From the NCBI GenBank assembly GCA_030266525.1, contig JAJDIC010000016.1:1-32806 (forward strand): DNA of 32,806 nt. Reading direction: 5' to 3'. This document shows positions 15,815 through 23,288 of the stretch, one piece after another. The DNA comes from Desulfovibrio sp. OttesenSCG-928-G15. GTDB lineage: Bacteria; Desulfobacterota; Desulfovibrionia; Desulfovibrionales; Desulfovibrionaceae. Numbering within the stretch: position 1 is the stretch's first letter; every line of letters begins with the position of its first letter. The notes beneath the pieces are model-generated. The model was given only the letters and a program-made list of their open reading frames with translations, made no database searches and had not been told where the DNA came from. A program made the translations under genes and the position numbers.

Positions 15815-16578
15815 TTACGCAAGCGCCGCAGCAGCGACCAGGGCCACGGAAATGGCCGCATCCTCGGCCTTGTGGGCGTGGGCTTCATCCGGTATTTCCT
15901 GCTGGGTGCGGTTTACCAGTACCCCGGCCACCATGCCCGCCTTGAGGCCCATCACGCTGCACATGGTGAACAGGGTGGCGGACTCCATTTCAAAGTTCAG
16001 CACGTTCAGATCCTGCCACTCCTGCATGGAACCGCGCAGACTGCGCAGCATTTTGCCGGAATACGTGTCATAGCGCTCCTGCCCGGGATAAAAGGTGTCG
16101 GAGGCGGCGGTTATGCCTATGTGGTGCGGAATGTTGCCTTGCCTTGCAGCATCAGCCAGAGCACGGACACAGACAAAGTCGGCCACGGCAGGGTAAGTAA
16201 TGGGCGCAAAATGCCTGCTGGCCCCGTCCAGGCGCACAGCGCCCGTGGTGATAATCACATCCCCCACCTGAATATGGGGCTGGATGGCCCCGGTGGTGCC
16301 CACACGCAGAAAAGTGCGAATGCCCAGCTGGGCAAGTTCCTCTACCGCAATGGAAACAGACGGCCCGCCAATGCCCGTGGAGCAGACCAGCACCGGTTTG
16401 CCGCCGACCTTGCCGAGGCAGGAGGTAAATTCGCGCTGCTTTGCCAGCAGAACGGAATTCTCCATGCGCCCTGCAATCTGTTCGCTTCTTTCCGGCGCTC
16501 CGGGCACAAGGGCCACAGTGGCCCCCCCCCCAGATCTGCCCGGCAAAGCCCCAGGTGAAATACTTCCGCTTTGCTCAT
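15815..16578 (-). CDS. udp: Uridine phosphorylase, frameshifted in a poly-G run
   Basis: The product cleaves uridine with phosphate to uracil and ribose 1-phosphate. The N-terminus [16 protein letters not shown] (ATG 16578, behind GGAG) and the rest ([16 protein letters not shown] onward) both match E. coli-type Udp, including [16 protein letters not shown] and [22 protein letters not shown] segments and the nucleoside-binding [11 protein letters not shown]. They lie in different frames joined at ten G (16522-16531 on the plus strand as C). Eight G would give 253 residues, the length I know for E. coli Udp; eleven would give 254. Either the sequence has a homopolymer error, or the gene is off in this isolate. 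A shorter frame from 16546 would lack the conserved N-terminus. It follows cdd by 20 bases. Confidence 0.9.
16522..16531. repeat. Ten-base C/G homopolymer in udp
   Basis: Ten C on the plus strand (ten G in coding sense) encode the glycines just after codon 16 of udp. The tract leaves the gene out of frame by one base; eight or eleven would restore it. Confidence 0.9.
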
Positions 16579-16598
16579 CGTATTATCTCCATTTGTCA

Positions 16599-16991
16599 TT
16601 ACAAACTGAACGCTTCGGGCAAGAGATCCGCCGCAGTAAACTTGTGTATCTCGCCCCGCGTATTGCCAGCATACACAGGCAAGTCCGCGCCGCCGAGTTC
16701 CAGAATAACCTGCCTGCAGGCGCCGCAGGGCGTTAGCGGTTTTTCGCATTCTCCCACAACAGCCAAAGCTGCAAACTCACCGACCTTGCAGCCTGCGGCC
16801 AGAGCGGTATAAAAGGCCGCGCGTTCCGCGCAGCAGCTAAGGCCGTAAGAGGCGTTTTCCACGTTGCAGCCGTGGAAAACGCGCCCGTCATTTGCGGCAA
16901 GGGCCGCGCCAACGGTAAAGCCGGAGTAAGGGGCGTAGGCATTTTCACGAGCTTTTCCCGCCTCGCGCATGAGTCTGGCTTCATCCATCAT
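16599..16991 (-). CDS. cdd: Cytidine deaminase
   Basis: This 130-residue zinc enzyme deaminates cytidine and deoxycytidine to uridine and deoxyuridine. The catalytic motif is CNVENASYGLSCCAERAA (Glu of AER as proton shuttle, plus zinc Cys) with the second zinc pair in PCGACRQV. The N-terminal YAPYSGFTVGAAL is the nucleoside-binding segment. The open frame extends upstream into deoB, but the start at 16991 (ATG ATG, with AGAGGA just before) gives the usual homotetrameric length. It feeds uridine to the following udp and lies 28 bases after deoB. Confidence 0.96.
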   Translation of the reverse strand: MMDEARLMREAGKARENAYAPYSGFTVGAALAANDGRVFHGCNVENASYGLSCCAERAAFYTALAAGCKVGEFAALAVVGECEKPLTPCGACRQVILELGGADLPVYAGNTRGEIHKFTAADLLPEAFSL

Positions 16992-17019
16992 ATGTCCTCT
17001 TCCCGCTTTGCCCGGCGTT

Positions 17020-18282
17020 TTACAAAAGCGCGTCGGCAAAGGATGTCCCCTGCGCGAATAGCGGCAGGCCATGCAAGTCGGCCAGGGTTTGACCAAGATC
17101 CGCAAAGGTGTTGCGAATGCCGATACTGCCGGTTTTGCCGCAGGACGACTGCACCAGCAGGGGAATGCATTCGCGGGTATGATCACTGCCCGCAAAGGTG
17201 GGGTCGCAGCCATGGTCTGCCGCAATGCAGAGCACATCGTCTTTTCGCATCCGGGCAAACAGCTCCGGCAGGCGGGCGTCAAACTGTTCCAGAGCCAGCG
17301 CATAGCCCGCCACATCGCGACGGTGGCCGAAATTCTGGTCGAAATCCACAAAATTAACCATGATCAGGGAACTGTCCGGCCCTTCGTCCGTCTTGCCGCC
17401 CAAGGGCGTATCCGAGCGATTGCCCACCTGTTCGAGGGTGGCGTCCCACAGCGCATCCATGCCGACAGCCTTGATCGGACGGGTTATGCCGCAACCGGCG
17501 TAAATATCCGCAATCTTGCCAATGCCCGTAACTGTTCCACCCCTGGCAACCAGCTTTTGCAACAGGGTTTCGGCAACCGGCGCAACCGCGTAATCCCTCC
17601 GGTTGCCGGTGCGCACAAAGGAAGACGCGTCACTACCGATAAAGGGCCGCGCAATTACCCGGCACACCGAGTAGGGGTCCACCTCTTCCCGGATGACGGA
17701 GCACAGGTCGTACAGACGTTCCAGCCCGAAGCGCTCCTCATGGCAGGCCACCTGAAACACCGAGTCAGCCGAAGTGTATACAATGGGCCAGCCGCTGCGC
17801 ATATGTTCTTCGCCGTGGCGGGCGATAATTTGCGTACCGGAAGCATGGCAGTTGCCGTGAAATCCCCCCAGCCCGGCGCGGTGCTGAATACGGTCAAGCA
17901 AGTCATCGGGAAAGGAGTGTTCCTGGTCCGGGAAATACCCCCAGTCAAAGGAAACCGGCACCCCGGCCAGTTCCCAGTGCCCGGAAACGGTGTCTTTCCC
18001 GGAAGATCGCTCACTGGCAGCCCCATACAAGGCGCACAGTTCCGGGGCAGGGGAAAAACCCGCTGGAACCCGACCATGCAAAAGGGACCAGGCCAGGCCA
18101 AGGCCCATACGCTCAAGGTTGGGCACACGCAAAGGCCCGGAACGGCTGCCCGAATCCGCCCTGCCCTGCAAGCAGGCCGCCGCGATATGACCAAGCGTAT
18201 CCGCACCGCTGTCGCCAAAAAGAGCAGCATCCGGGGCAAGGCCGATGCCCAGTGAATCAAGGACGATCACTATGGAGCGCAT
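17020..18282 (-). CDS. deoB: Phosphopentomutase
   Basis: This 420-residue alkaline-phosphatase-superfamily enzyme interconverts (deoxy)ribose 1-phosphate and 5-phosphate. The N-terminal [27 protein letters not shown] carries the metal Asp and the glycine-rich start, and the C-terminal [25 protein letters not shown] holds the second metal cluster and the conserved [19 protein letters not shown] (about residue 100) contains the Thr used for phospho transfer. It connects Udp, which makes ribose 1-phosphate, with DeoC, which consumes deoxyribose 5-phosphate. It begins 20 bases after glmU. Confidence 0.96.
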   Translation of the reverse strand: MRSIVIVLDSLGIGLAPDAALFGDSGADTLGHIAAACLQGRADSGSRSGPLRVPNLERMGLGLAWSLLHGRVPAGFSPAPELCALYGAASERSSGKDTVSGHWELAGVPVSFDWGYFPDQEHSFPDDLLDRIQHRAGLGGFHGNCHASGTQIIARHGEEHMRSGWPIVYTSADSVFQVACHEERFGLERLYDLCSVIREEVDPYSVCRVIARPFIGSDASSFVRTGNRRDYAVAPVAETLLQKLVARGGTVTGIGKIADIYAGCGITRPIKAVGMDALWDATLEQVGNRSDTPLGGKTDEGPDSSLIMVNFVDFDQNFGHRRDVAGYALALEQFDARLPELFARMRKDDVLCIAADHGCDPTFAGSDHTRECIPLLVQSSCGKTGSIGIRNTFADLGQTLADLHGLPLFAQGTSFADALL

Positions 18283-18302
18283 ACCAGCGTTACCAAGGCT
18301 CG

Positions 18303-19685
18303 TTACGAGCGCAGTTTAAGCGGCAGCATGCGTTGTGGCGCGCGCGTTATTCCCAAATTCTTGTCCGGCACGCTCTTGGTAATAACCGAACCGGCCCCCA
18401 CAAGCGCGCCTTCGCCTATTTCCACAGGCGCGACCAACGAAGAGTTGGAGCCTATAAAAGCGTTGTCACCAATGAGGGTGGTGTGTTTGTTTATGCCGTC
18501 ATAGTTGCAGGTAATGGTGCCTGCGCCGATGTTTGCGCCCGCGCCGATTTCGGCGTCGCCAAGGTAGGTCAGGTGGTTGGCCTTGGCCCCCTTGCCGAGC
18601 CGGGCCTTTTTCATTTCCACGAAGTTGCCGACATGGGCCTTTTCTTCCAGCACCGCGCCGGGGCGCAGGCGGGCGTAAGGACCTACAATACAGCGCTCAC
18701 CGACAACGGCGTCTTCGCAGTGGCAGTAAGAGCGCACCATCACGCCGGAAGCCACAGAGGTGTCGCGCATCCAGCAATGCGACTCGATGCGCGTACCGAC
18801 CGCTATGCGGCAGTTGCCGTACAGCTCGCAGGGACCGAATATTTCCACCCCTTTTTCAATAAGCACGTCAGGCCCGATACGCACAGAATCCGGCTGGCGA
18901 ATGATTACCCCGTTATCAAGAAAATCGCGAACAATCCCTGCCCGCAACAGTTCTTCAGAGCGCACAAGCTCAGCGGGAGAGTTGATGCCGAGCAGGTTCG
19001 GGTCGTTCCCCATGTTGTGCCCGTATACAGACAAGCTCCGCTCCACAGCCAGCCCCACAAAATCTGTAATATAGTATTCCCCGCTCTTGTTATTGTTGTG
19101 CAAAAGCGGCAACAGGGGCGTCAGCGCCTCCACGCGCAGACAGTAGATGCCCGCGTTAATTTCGCCGGTTTCCGGCCCGTGTGTTGCGCTGTCATAATCT
19201 TTGGCCTCCACAATGGCGGTAACCGCCCCAGCCTTTCGTACCACCCGCCCGAACGCGCCGGGGGAATCCAGCGTTAGCGTGATAAAGGCAAGGTCGGCTT
19301 TTGCGTCAAGCGAGGCCTGCAGAAAACTGCCGAGCGCCTCTTCCCGGAGCAGCGGCGTGTCGCCGTTAATAACCAGAACATAGTCCAGCTTTGCCCCGAT
19401 TATCGTGCTCCAGGCTGTTTGCAGGGCGTGCCCGGTGCCAAGCTGCTCTGACTGCACTATGAAATTGCGGTCAGGAAAGGCCTCGCGCACCATATCGGCA
19501 CCATGGCCGATTACCGTAAACAGGGTATCGCACACCGGCAGTGTGGCAGCATATACATAGCCGAGCATGGGCTGCTCAAGAATGCGTTGCAGCACTTTGG
19601 GCTTGTCGGAATACATCCGGGTTCCCTTGCCTGCGGCCAGGATAAGAGCCCCTACGCGGCAAGCGGATGTGGAAGAAGCTGGCAT
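18303..19685 (-). CDS. glmU: Bifunctional UDP-N-acetylglucosamine synthesis enzyme GlmU
   Basis: This 460-residue enzyme acetylates glucosamine 1-phosphate and then uridylylates it, giving UDP-GlcNAc for peptidoglycan and lipopolysaccharide. The N-terminal half is the uridylyltransferase ([20 protein letters not shown], the signature loop; INGDTPLL metal site). The C-terminal half is the left-handed beta-helix acetyltransferase, with hexapeptide repeats and the [11 protein letters not shown] and [24 protein letters not shown] signatures. The frame is open 52 codons further upstream, but the ATG at 19685 is followed at once by the conserved domain and has GAGG before it. It heads the nucleoside-salvage gene run, an unusual neighbour for glmU; the shared need for uridine nucleotides is only a loose link. 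Confidence 0.96.
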   Translation of the reverse strand: MPASSTSACRVGALILAAGKGTRMYSDKPKVLQRILEQPMLGYVYAATLPVCDTLFTVIGHGADMVREAFPDRNFIVQSEQLGTGHALQTAWSTIIGAKLDYVLVINGDTPLLREEALGSFLQASLDAKADLAFITLTLDSPGAFGRVVRKAGAVTAIVEAKDYDSATHGPETGEINAGIYCLRVEALTPLLPLLHNNNKSGEYYITDFVGLAVERSLSVYGHNMGNDPNLLGINSPAELVRSEELLRAGIVRDFLDNGVIIRQPDSVRIGPDVLIEKGVEIFGPCELYGNCRIAVGTRIESHCWMRDTSVASGVMVRSYCHCEDAVVGERCIVGPYARLRPGAVLEEKAHVGNFVEMKKARLGKGAKANHLTYLGDAEIGAGANIGAGTITCNYDGINKHTTLIGDNAFIGSNSSLVAPVEIGEGALVGAGSVITKSVPDKNLGITRAPQRMLPLKLRS

Positions 19686-19828
19686 GAAGAAAACCTCGTG
19701 GTTCGGGTTGGATGGTGTTTTTGCAGGTACAAAGGCACCGCGCCGAGAGCGCCTCGCAGCACCGGGGCAGCACCGGGGAGTACCCGGCAGCGCTACGCCT
19801 ATCGGGTAAAAGCAATTACACGGCAAAG

Positions 19829-19858
19829 ACTTTACCCTCACGTCCGGTTGACTGTAAA
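19829..19858 (-). promoter_or_regulatory. Possible promoter of the glmU-deoB-cdd-udp-deoC run
   Basis: On the minus strand TTTACA (19853-19858), an 18-base spacer and TAAAGT (19829-19834) precede glmU by about 145 bases. The match is moderate. The rest of the gap 19686-20031 contains the GAF-gene promoter and nothing else that I can assign. Confidence 0.35.
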
Positions 19859-19948
19859 GCCCTGACCGGACACTGCCGTCAAGGCGGGCGTTCTCACCTT
19901 TTTTTCCCGCGGCCAGGCGCGGCAGACAAGGGACAACAAAAGATTCTT

Positions 19949-19977
19949 TTGCCTTGCGCTGTAAAATAGCCTATATT
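19949..19977 (+). promoter_or_regulatory. Promoter of the GAF-gap operon
   Basis: TTGCCT (19949-19954), a 17-base spacer and TATATT (19972-19977) form a good sigma70-like promoter. The start near 19984 would give a leader of about 48 bases before the ATG at 20032. Confidence 0.6.
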
Positions 19978-20031
19978 TTCCCTTGTGTTTGCGGTTCCCC
20001 CTTGTGAGTGATCAACTTTGAGGAGACTTCC

Positions 20032-20598
20032 ATGGCATCTGGTGACACGAAGTATTTCAAAGCGTTGTATGATGTTGCAAAAGTTATCAACTCCAGCCTC
20101 AACACCCAGGTTGTTCTGCAAAAAGTTGTGGAACAGGTTACAGACGCCCTTTCAGCCAAAGGCTGCACCCTGCGGCTGTTGGACCGCAGCGGCAAATTCC
20201 TTCTTGCCAGCGCAAGCCATGGCCTGAGCAAGGGGTATTTGCGGAAAGGCAAGGTAGACCTGCTGAAAAGTCGGGTCGATGCGGACGTTTTAAGCTCTGA
20301 CGACGTGGTGTACATCAAGGATGTCACCACCGACCCCCGCTTTCAATACCCGCAAGCCGCGCAGGAAGAAGGCATCGCTTCCATTCTGGTCGCCCCCTTG
20401 CTGGTAGACAGGAAGCCCGTGGGCGTGCTGCGTATTTATACGGAAAAAGTACGCTCGTTCAGCCAGGACGATATGGACTTTCTGCTTGCTGTGGCCAACC
20501 TTGCGGCCATTGCCATCCACAACGCCCGCCTGCATGAAGCCCTGCGCTCGGACTATGACCTGCTCACGCAGTACAATTACCAGATCTTTGAAGATTAG
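20032..20598 (+). CDS. GAF-domain protein
   Basis: This 188-residue soluble protein is essentially one GAF domain (about residues 15-165): an early helix [11 protein letters not shown], the core [20 protein letters not shown], then [22 protein letters not shown] and a closing helix [21 protein letters not shown]. There is no output domain such as a kinase, cyclase or DNA-binding region. I chose the ATG at 20032 because GAGGAG lies 6 bases upstream; an earlier ATG at 20008 has no such site. It is followed after 43 bases by gap, so it may sense a small molecule related to glycolysis, but that is inference. The ligand is unknown. Confidence 0.85.
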   Translation: MASGDTKYFKALYDVAKVINSSLNTQVVLQKVVEQVTDALSAKGCTLRLLDRSGKFLLASASHGLSKGYLRKGKVDLLKSRVDADVLSSDDVVYIKDVTTDPRFQYPQAAQEEGIASILVAPLLVDRKPVGVLRIYTEKVRSFSQDDMDFLLAVANLAAIAIHNARLHEALRSDYDLLTQYNYQIFED

Positions 20599-20641
20599 GC
20601 CAAAATCTCGTTTTACACATAACCAAACAGGAACTCACCCC

Positions 20642-21658
20642 ATGACGAAAACCCGTGTAGCAATCAACGGTTTCGGCCGTATAGGACGGCAGGTATTTCG
20701 CGCAGCTCACCAATATTATCGTGACAGCGTGGAAATTGTTGCCGTAAACGATCTTTTTGACGCAGAAACCAACTTCCATCTTCTGGAATTTGACACAAAC
20801 TACGGCAAAGCGCCCTTTTCCCCGCAGGTAAACGGCAACACGGTGACCGTGGACGAGTGGAAAGTAACCAGCTTTGCCGAGCGTGACCCGCAAAAACTGC
20901 CCTGGTCCGACCTTGGCGTGGACGTTGTTGTGGAATCTACCGGCATTTTCCGCACCGGACCCCAGGCGGACGTGCACCGCCAGTCCGGCGCGAAAAAGGT
21001 CATCATCACCTCGCCCACAAAAGAAGAAGACCTTACCGTGGTTCTCGGCGTCAATGAAGGCGACTATGACCCGCAAAAACACCATATCGTGTCCAACGCC
21101 TCCTGCACCACAAACTGCCTGGCCCCGGTGGCCAAGGTGATACACGACACCTTCGGCATAGCCAACGGCGTTATGACCACCGTGCACGCCTATACCAACG
21201 ACCAGCGTATTCTGGACCTGCCGCACAAAGACCTGCGCCGGGCCCGCGCTGCGGCTTGCAACATTATTCCCACCTCCACCGGCGCGGCCCAGGCCGTGGC
21301 CAAGGTTATCCCTTCCCTGAAAGGCAAGTTCACCGGTTTTTCCCTGCGCGTGCCCACGCCCACGGTTTCCATTGTGGACTTCACCGCCATTCTGGAAAAA
21401 GACACGGATACCGAGACCCTGCGCAAAGCGATCAGAGAGGCGGCAGAGGGCCCGCTCAAGGGTATTCTGGCATACTGCACCAAACCGCTCGTTTCCATGG
21501 ATTTCAAGGGCGACCCCCATTCCTCCATTGTGGAAGAAGAATACACCACGGTTGCCGCAGGCAATATCGCCAAGGTGGTTTCCTGGTACGACAACGAGTG
21601 GGGCTATTCCTGCCGCGTTGTTGATCTGGTTAACCTGATGGCCCAAAAAGGCTTCTAG
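20642..21658 (+). CDS. gap: Glyceraldehyde-3-phosphate dehydrogenase, type I
   Basis: This 338-residue enzyme converts glyceraldehyde 3-phosphate, phosphate and NAD to 1,3-bisphosphoglycerate. The NAD-binding start is [17 protein letters not shown], the active-site segment is [12 protein letters not shown] (nucleophile Cys), the catalytic His is in [10 protein letters not shown], and the end [15 protein letters not shown] is invariant in the family. The start at 20642 follows the GAF gene by 43 bases; a longer in-phase frame from 20486 overlaps that gene and is not the real start. Its product also accepts the glyceraldehyde 3-phosphate from DeoC. Confidence 0.97.
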   Translation: MTKTRVAINGFGRIGRQVFRAAHQYYRDSVEIVAVNDLFDAETNFHLLEFDTNYGKAPFSPQVNGNTVTVDEWKVTSFAERDPQKLPWSDLGVDVVVESTGIFRTGPQADVHRQSGAKKVIITSPTKEEDLTVVLGVNEGDYDPQKHHIVSNASCTTNCLAPVAKVIHDTFGIANGVMTTVHAYTNDQRILDLPHKDLRRARAAACNIIPTSTGAAQAVAKVIPSLKGKFTGFSLRVPTPTVSIVDFTAILEKDTDTETLRKAIREAAEGPLKGILAYCTKPLVSMDFKGDPHSSIVEEEYTTVAAGNIAKVVSWYDNEWGYSCRVVDLVNLMAQKGF

Positions 21659-21788
21659 GGGAAAACGCCGATTTTTTCCGTAGGGCTGCGTTGCGGCGCC
21701 ATTTGTAAAGGGGGGCAGGACTGAAGAGTCCTGCCCCCCGTTACAAATGGCTTGCGCCTTGCCCTACGAAAAAACTCGGCGTTTTCCC
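21659..21788. repeat. Long imperfect inverted repeat after gap
   Basis: Two arms of about 62 bases (21659-21722 and 21727-21788) pair around a GAAG loop, with mismatches and small indels. The inner part, GGGGGGCAGGACT against AGTCCTGCCCCCC, is perfect; the CCATTTGTAA/TTACAAATGG and AAAACGCC/GGCGTTTT blocks also match. It begins one base after the gap stop codon. The right arm plus the inner hairpin is duplicated nearby. It resembles a MITE or REP-type element, but I see no flanking target duplication. Confidence 0.75.
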
Positions 21789-21898
21789 GGCGTTGCCGGT
21801 CTTTTTTTGGGGGGGGCAGGACTGAAGAGTCCTGCCCCCGTTACAAATGGCTTGCGCCTTGCCATACGGAAAAGCTTGGCGTTTTCCCGGCGTTGCCG
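21711..21898. repeat. Tandem duplication of a hairpin-bearing 100-bp unit
   Basis: The unit at 21711-21799 recurs at 21811-21898 with only a few differences (for example GCCCTACG versus GCCATACG). Each copy starts with the G-rich CAGGACTGAAGAGTCCTG hairpin and ends GGCGTTTTCCCGGCGTTGCCG. The remaining gap to 22109 holds a purine-rich patch and a weak possible promoter (TTGACT at 22043-22048) with a GTCCG/CGGAC dyad. Confidence 0.8.
21787..21808 (+). terminator. Intrinsic terminator of gap, inside the repeat region
   Basis: CCGGC (21787-21791), a GTT loop and GCCGG (21795-21799) are followed by TC and seven T (21802-21808). This is a compact rho-independent terminator on the plus strand, formed at the junction of the two repeat units. 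The second unit keeps most of the stem but lacks the T-run. Confidence 0.65.
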
Positions 21899-22109
21899 TG
21901 TTGGGGAGAGAGAGAAGAAAAAGAGAGGGGGCGCGGTGTTGCTGTATGACCGTTCCTGGAGGAGGGCTTGCTGGAAGTGGGGCTTGCCTTTCTTTTTCGA
22001 CGCTGTCTTTTGTTCCGCTGGACAGTGTCGCAAAAGCCGCCCTTGACTTTTGTCCGAATTTTGCGGACCTTTACCGCTTCTATCGTATGCACAGGCCCGG
22101 AGAAATACT

Positions 22110-22904
22110 ATGCAGCTTGGCAAACAAATTCGTCTGGAACGCTTTTTCAACAAACGCTCGGGGCGGGCCATTATCGTGCCCATGGACCACGGCGTTACCG
22201 AAGGGCCGCTCAGAGGGCTGGGTGATGTGGGCGCAACCGTCGGCAAGGTGGCCCAAAACGGCGCAAACGCCATTGTCGCCCACAAGGGGCTTGCCCTGTA
22301 TTGCCGCCAGGCCGAAGGCGACAACATCAGCCTTATTGTCCATTTGTCAGCCGGAACCAGCCTTTCTCCCTGCCCTACCCACAAGGTGCTGGTCACAACG
22401 GTTGAAGAAGCGCTTCGCCTTGGCGCGGATGGCGTTTCCATTCATGTGAACCTCGGCAACGATCATGATGCGGACATGCTGCGTGATTTTGGCAGGGTCG
22501 CCGGGCAGGCGCAAGCCTGGGGCCTGCCGTTGCTGGCCATGGTCTACGCCAGAGGCAGCCGCGTTGAAAACGAGTTTGACCCGAAGCTGGTAGCCCATTG
22601 CGCGCGCGTTGGCATGGAGCTCGGCGCGGATGTGGTCAAGGTAAGCTACACCGGCTCTGTGGAAAGCTTTGCCCAGGTTACGCAAAACTGCGACATTCCC
22701 GTACTGGTGGCGGGCGGGCCAAAGCTTGATTCCGATCAGGCCGTGCTACAAACCGTATATGATTCGCTTCAAGCCGGTGGCAAGGGGATATCCTTCGGAC
22801 GCAACGTCTTTTCTCACCCGGCGCCCGACAGGCTGATGCGCTCTCTGTCCGGTCTGGTGCATGAAGGCTGGGATGTACAAAAAGCGCTTGACGCCATGGC
22901 CTGA
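22110..22904 (+). CDS. ADH synthase (AroA'-type), class I aldolase family
   Basis: This 264-residue DeoC/FbaB-type aldolase closely follows, from memory, the methanogen enzyme 2-amino-3,7-dideoxy-D-threo-hept-6-ulosonate synthase: LERFFNKRSGRAIIVPMDHG at the N-terminus, LIVHLSAGTSLSP, VTTVEEALRLGADGVSIHVN, and the Schiff-base lysine in GADVVKVSYTGS. The end GISFGRNVFSHP binds phosphate. Desulfovibrio species are known to use this route to 3-dehydroquinate in place of DAHP synthase. A plain class I fructose-bisphosphate aldolase is the alternative and also fits beside gap, but the methanogen-like signature is stronger. The start at 22110 has GGAG 6 bases upstream. The Tyr-rich leader follows 72 bases later, so an aromatic amino-acid link is plausible. 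Confidence 0.82.
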   Translation: MQLGKQIRLERFFNKRSGRAIIVPMDHGVTEGPLRGLGDVGATVGKVAQNGANAIVAHKGLALYCRQAEGDNISLIVHLSAGTSLSPCPTHKVLVTTVEEALRLGADGVSIHVNLGNDHDADMLRDFGRVAGQAQAWGLPLLAMVYARGSRVENEFDPKLVAHCARVGMELGADVVKVSYTGSVESFAQVTQNCDIPVLVAGGPKLDSDQAVLQTVYDSLQAGGKGISFGRNVFSHPAPDRLMRSLSGLVHEGWDVQKALDAMA

Positions 22905-22976
22905 TTTTTTCTATTCTTCCTCAAGAGAGAGCCATCCGGTTCCGACAAATTTTTATCACTACGTCAAAGGCCCACC

Positions 22977-23060
22977 ATGCAACGCTTCGTTTTCGCCCAC
23001 TACTATTACTACCCGGAAGGCATATTGACCCCCGGGACCTTCGCGCGTTGCCTGCCGTAA
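22977..23060 (+). CDS. Tyrosine-rich leader peptide of a transcription attenuator
   Basis: A 27-codon open frame (ATG 22977, TAA 23058-23060) has AAAGG 6 bases upstream and encodes MQRFVFAHYYYYPEG and a short tail. Four consecutive Tyr codons (TAC TAT TAC TAC, 23001-23012) follow two Phe and one His codon. An intrinsic terminator lies 30 bases after the stop. This is the layout of amino-acid attenuators such as pheL and hisL, in which stalling at scarce-amino-acid codons prevents terminator formation. Expected targets are the downstream accessory protein and symporter. The four Tyr codons are seen directly; regulation is inferred. I am not aware of this leader being described. CCCCGGG (23030-23036) could pair with the terminator loop as an antiterminator. 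Confidence 0.72.
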   Translation: MQRFVFAHYYYYPEGILTPGTFARCLP

Positions 23061-23090
23061 GCCTGCTTTCCAGCAAAATGCTTTACCAGA

Positions 23091-23118
23091 CCGCTGCTCC
23101 CCGGGGCAGCGGTTTTTT
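23091..23118 (+). terminator. Attenuator terminator before the symporter genes
   Basis: CCGCTGC (23091-23097) pairs with GCAGCGG (23106-23112), and the pairing can extend inward into CCCC/GGGG. Six T follow (23113-23118). It lies 30 bases past the leader stop codon and 45 bases before the accessory gene, the position expected for conditional termination. Confidence 0.85.
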
Positions 23119-23162
23119 GTTCAATTCGACTAACGCGCGTATGCTCCAAAAAAGAGGCGGCT

Positions 23163-23288
23163 ATGTTTATTGACACCTTCTTCCATATGGACCCTGCGGT
23201 ATGGCTGGCAGTAGGCCTGCTTGGCCTTTCGCTTGTTATTTCGCTTTTTCGCCTGTGCTGCGCGGCTATCAAGGGGAAAAACCAGTGA
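23163..23288 (+). CDS. Symporter small accessory protein
   Basis: This 41-residue protein (ATG 23163, TGA 23286-23288) begins with a polar MFIDTFFHMDPAVWLAV segment and has one membrane span (about residues 12-32), ending in a basic tail AAIKGKNQ. It fits the small single-span proteins that precede many sodium:solute symporter genes in Deltaproteobacteria. An AAGAGGCGG site lies just before the ATG. Its stop codon overlaps the GTG start of the symporter (GTGA), a strong sign of translational coupling. Its likely job is to support folding or stability of the symporter, by analogy and not shown here. Confidence 0.75.
   Translation: MFIDTFFHMDPAVWLAVGLLGLSLVISLFRLCCAAIKGKNQ

Noticed and set aside
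17071..18255. 394-codon plus-strand frame opposite deoB
   Set aside because: It is a shadow of a clear phosphopentomutase gene.
20564..21646. 360-codon minus-strand frame opposite gap
   Set aside because: It is the antisense of a highly conserved enzyme and has no domain of its own.
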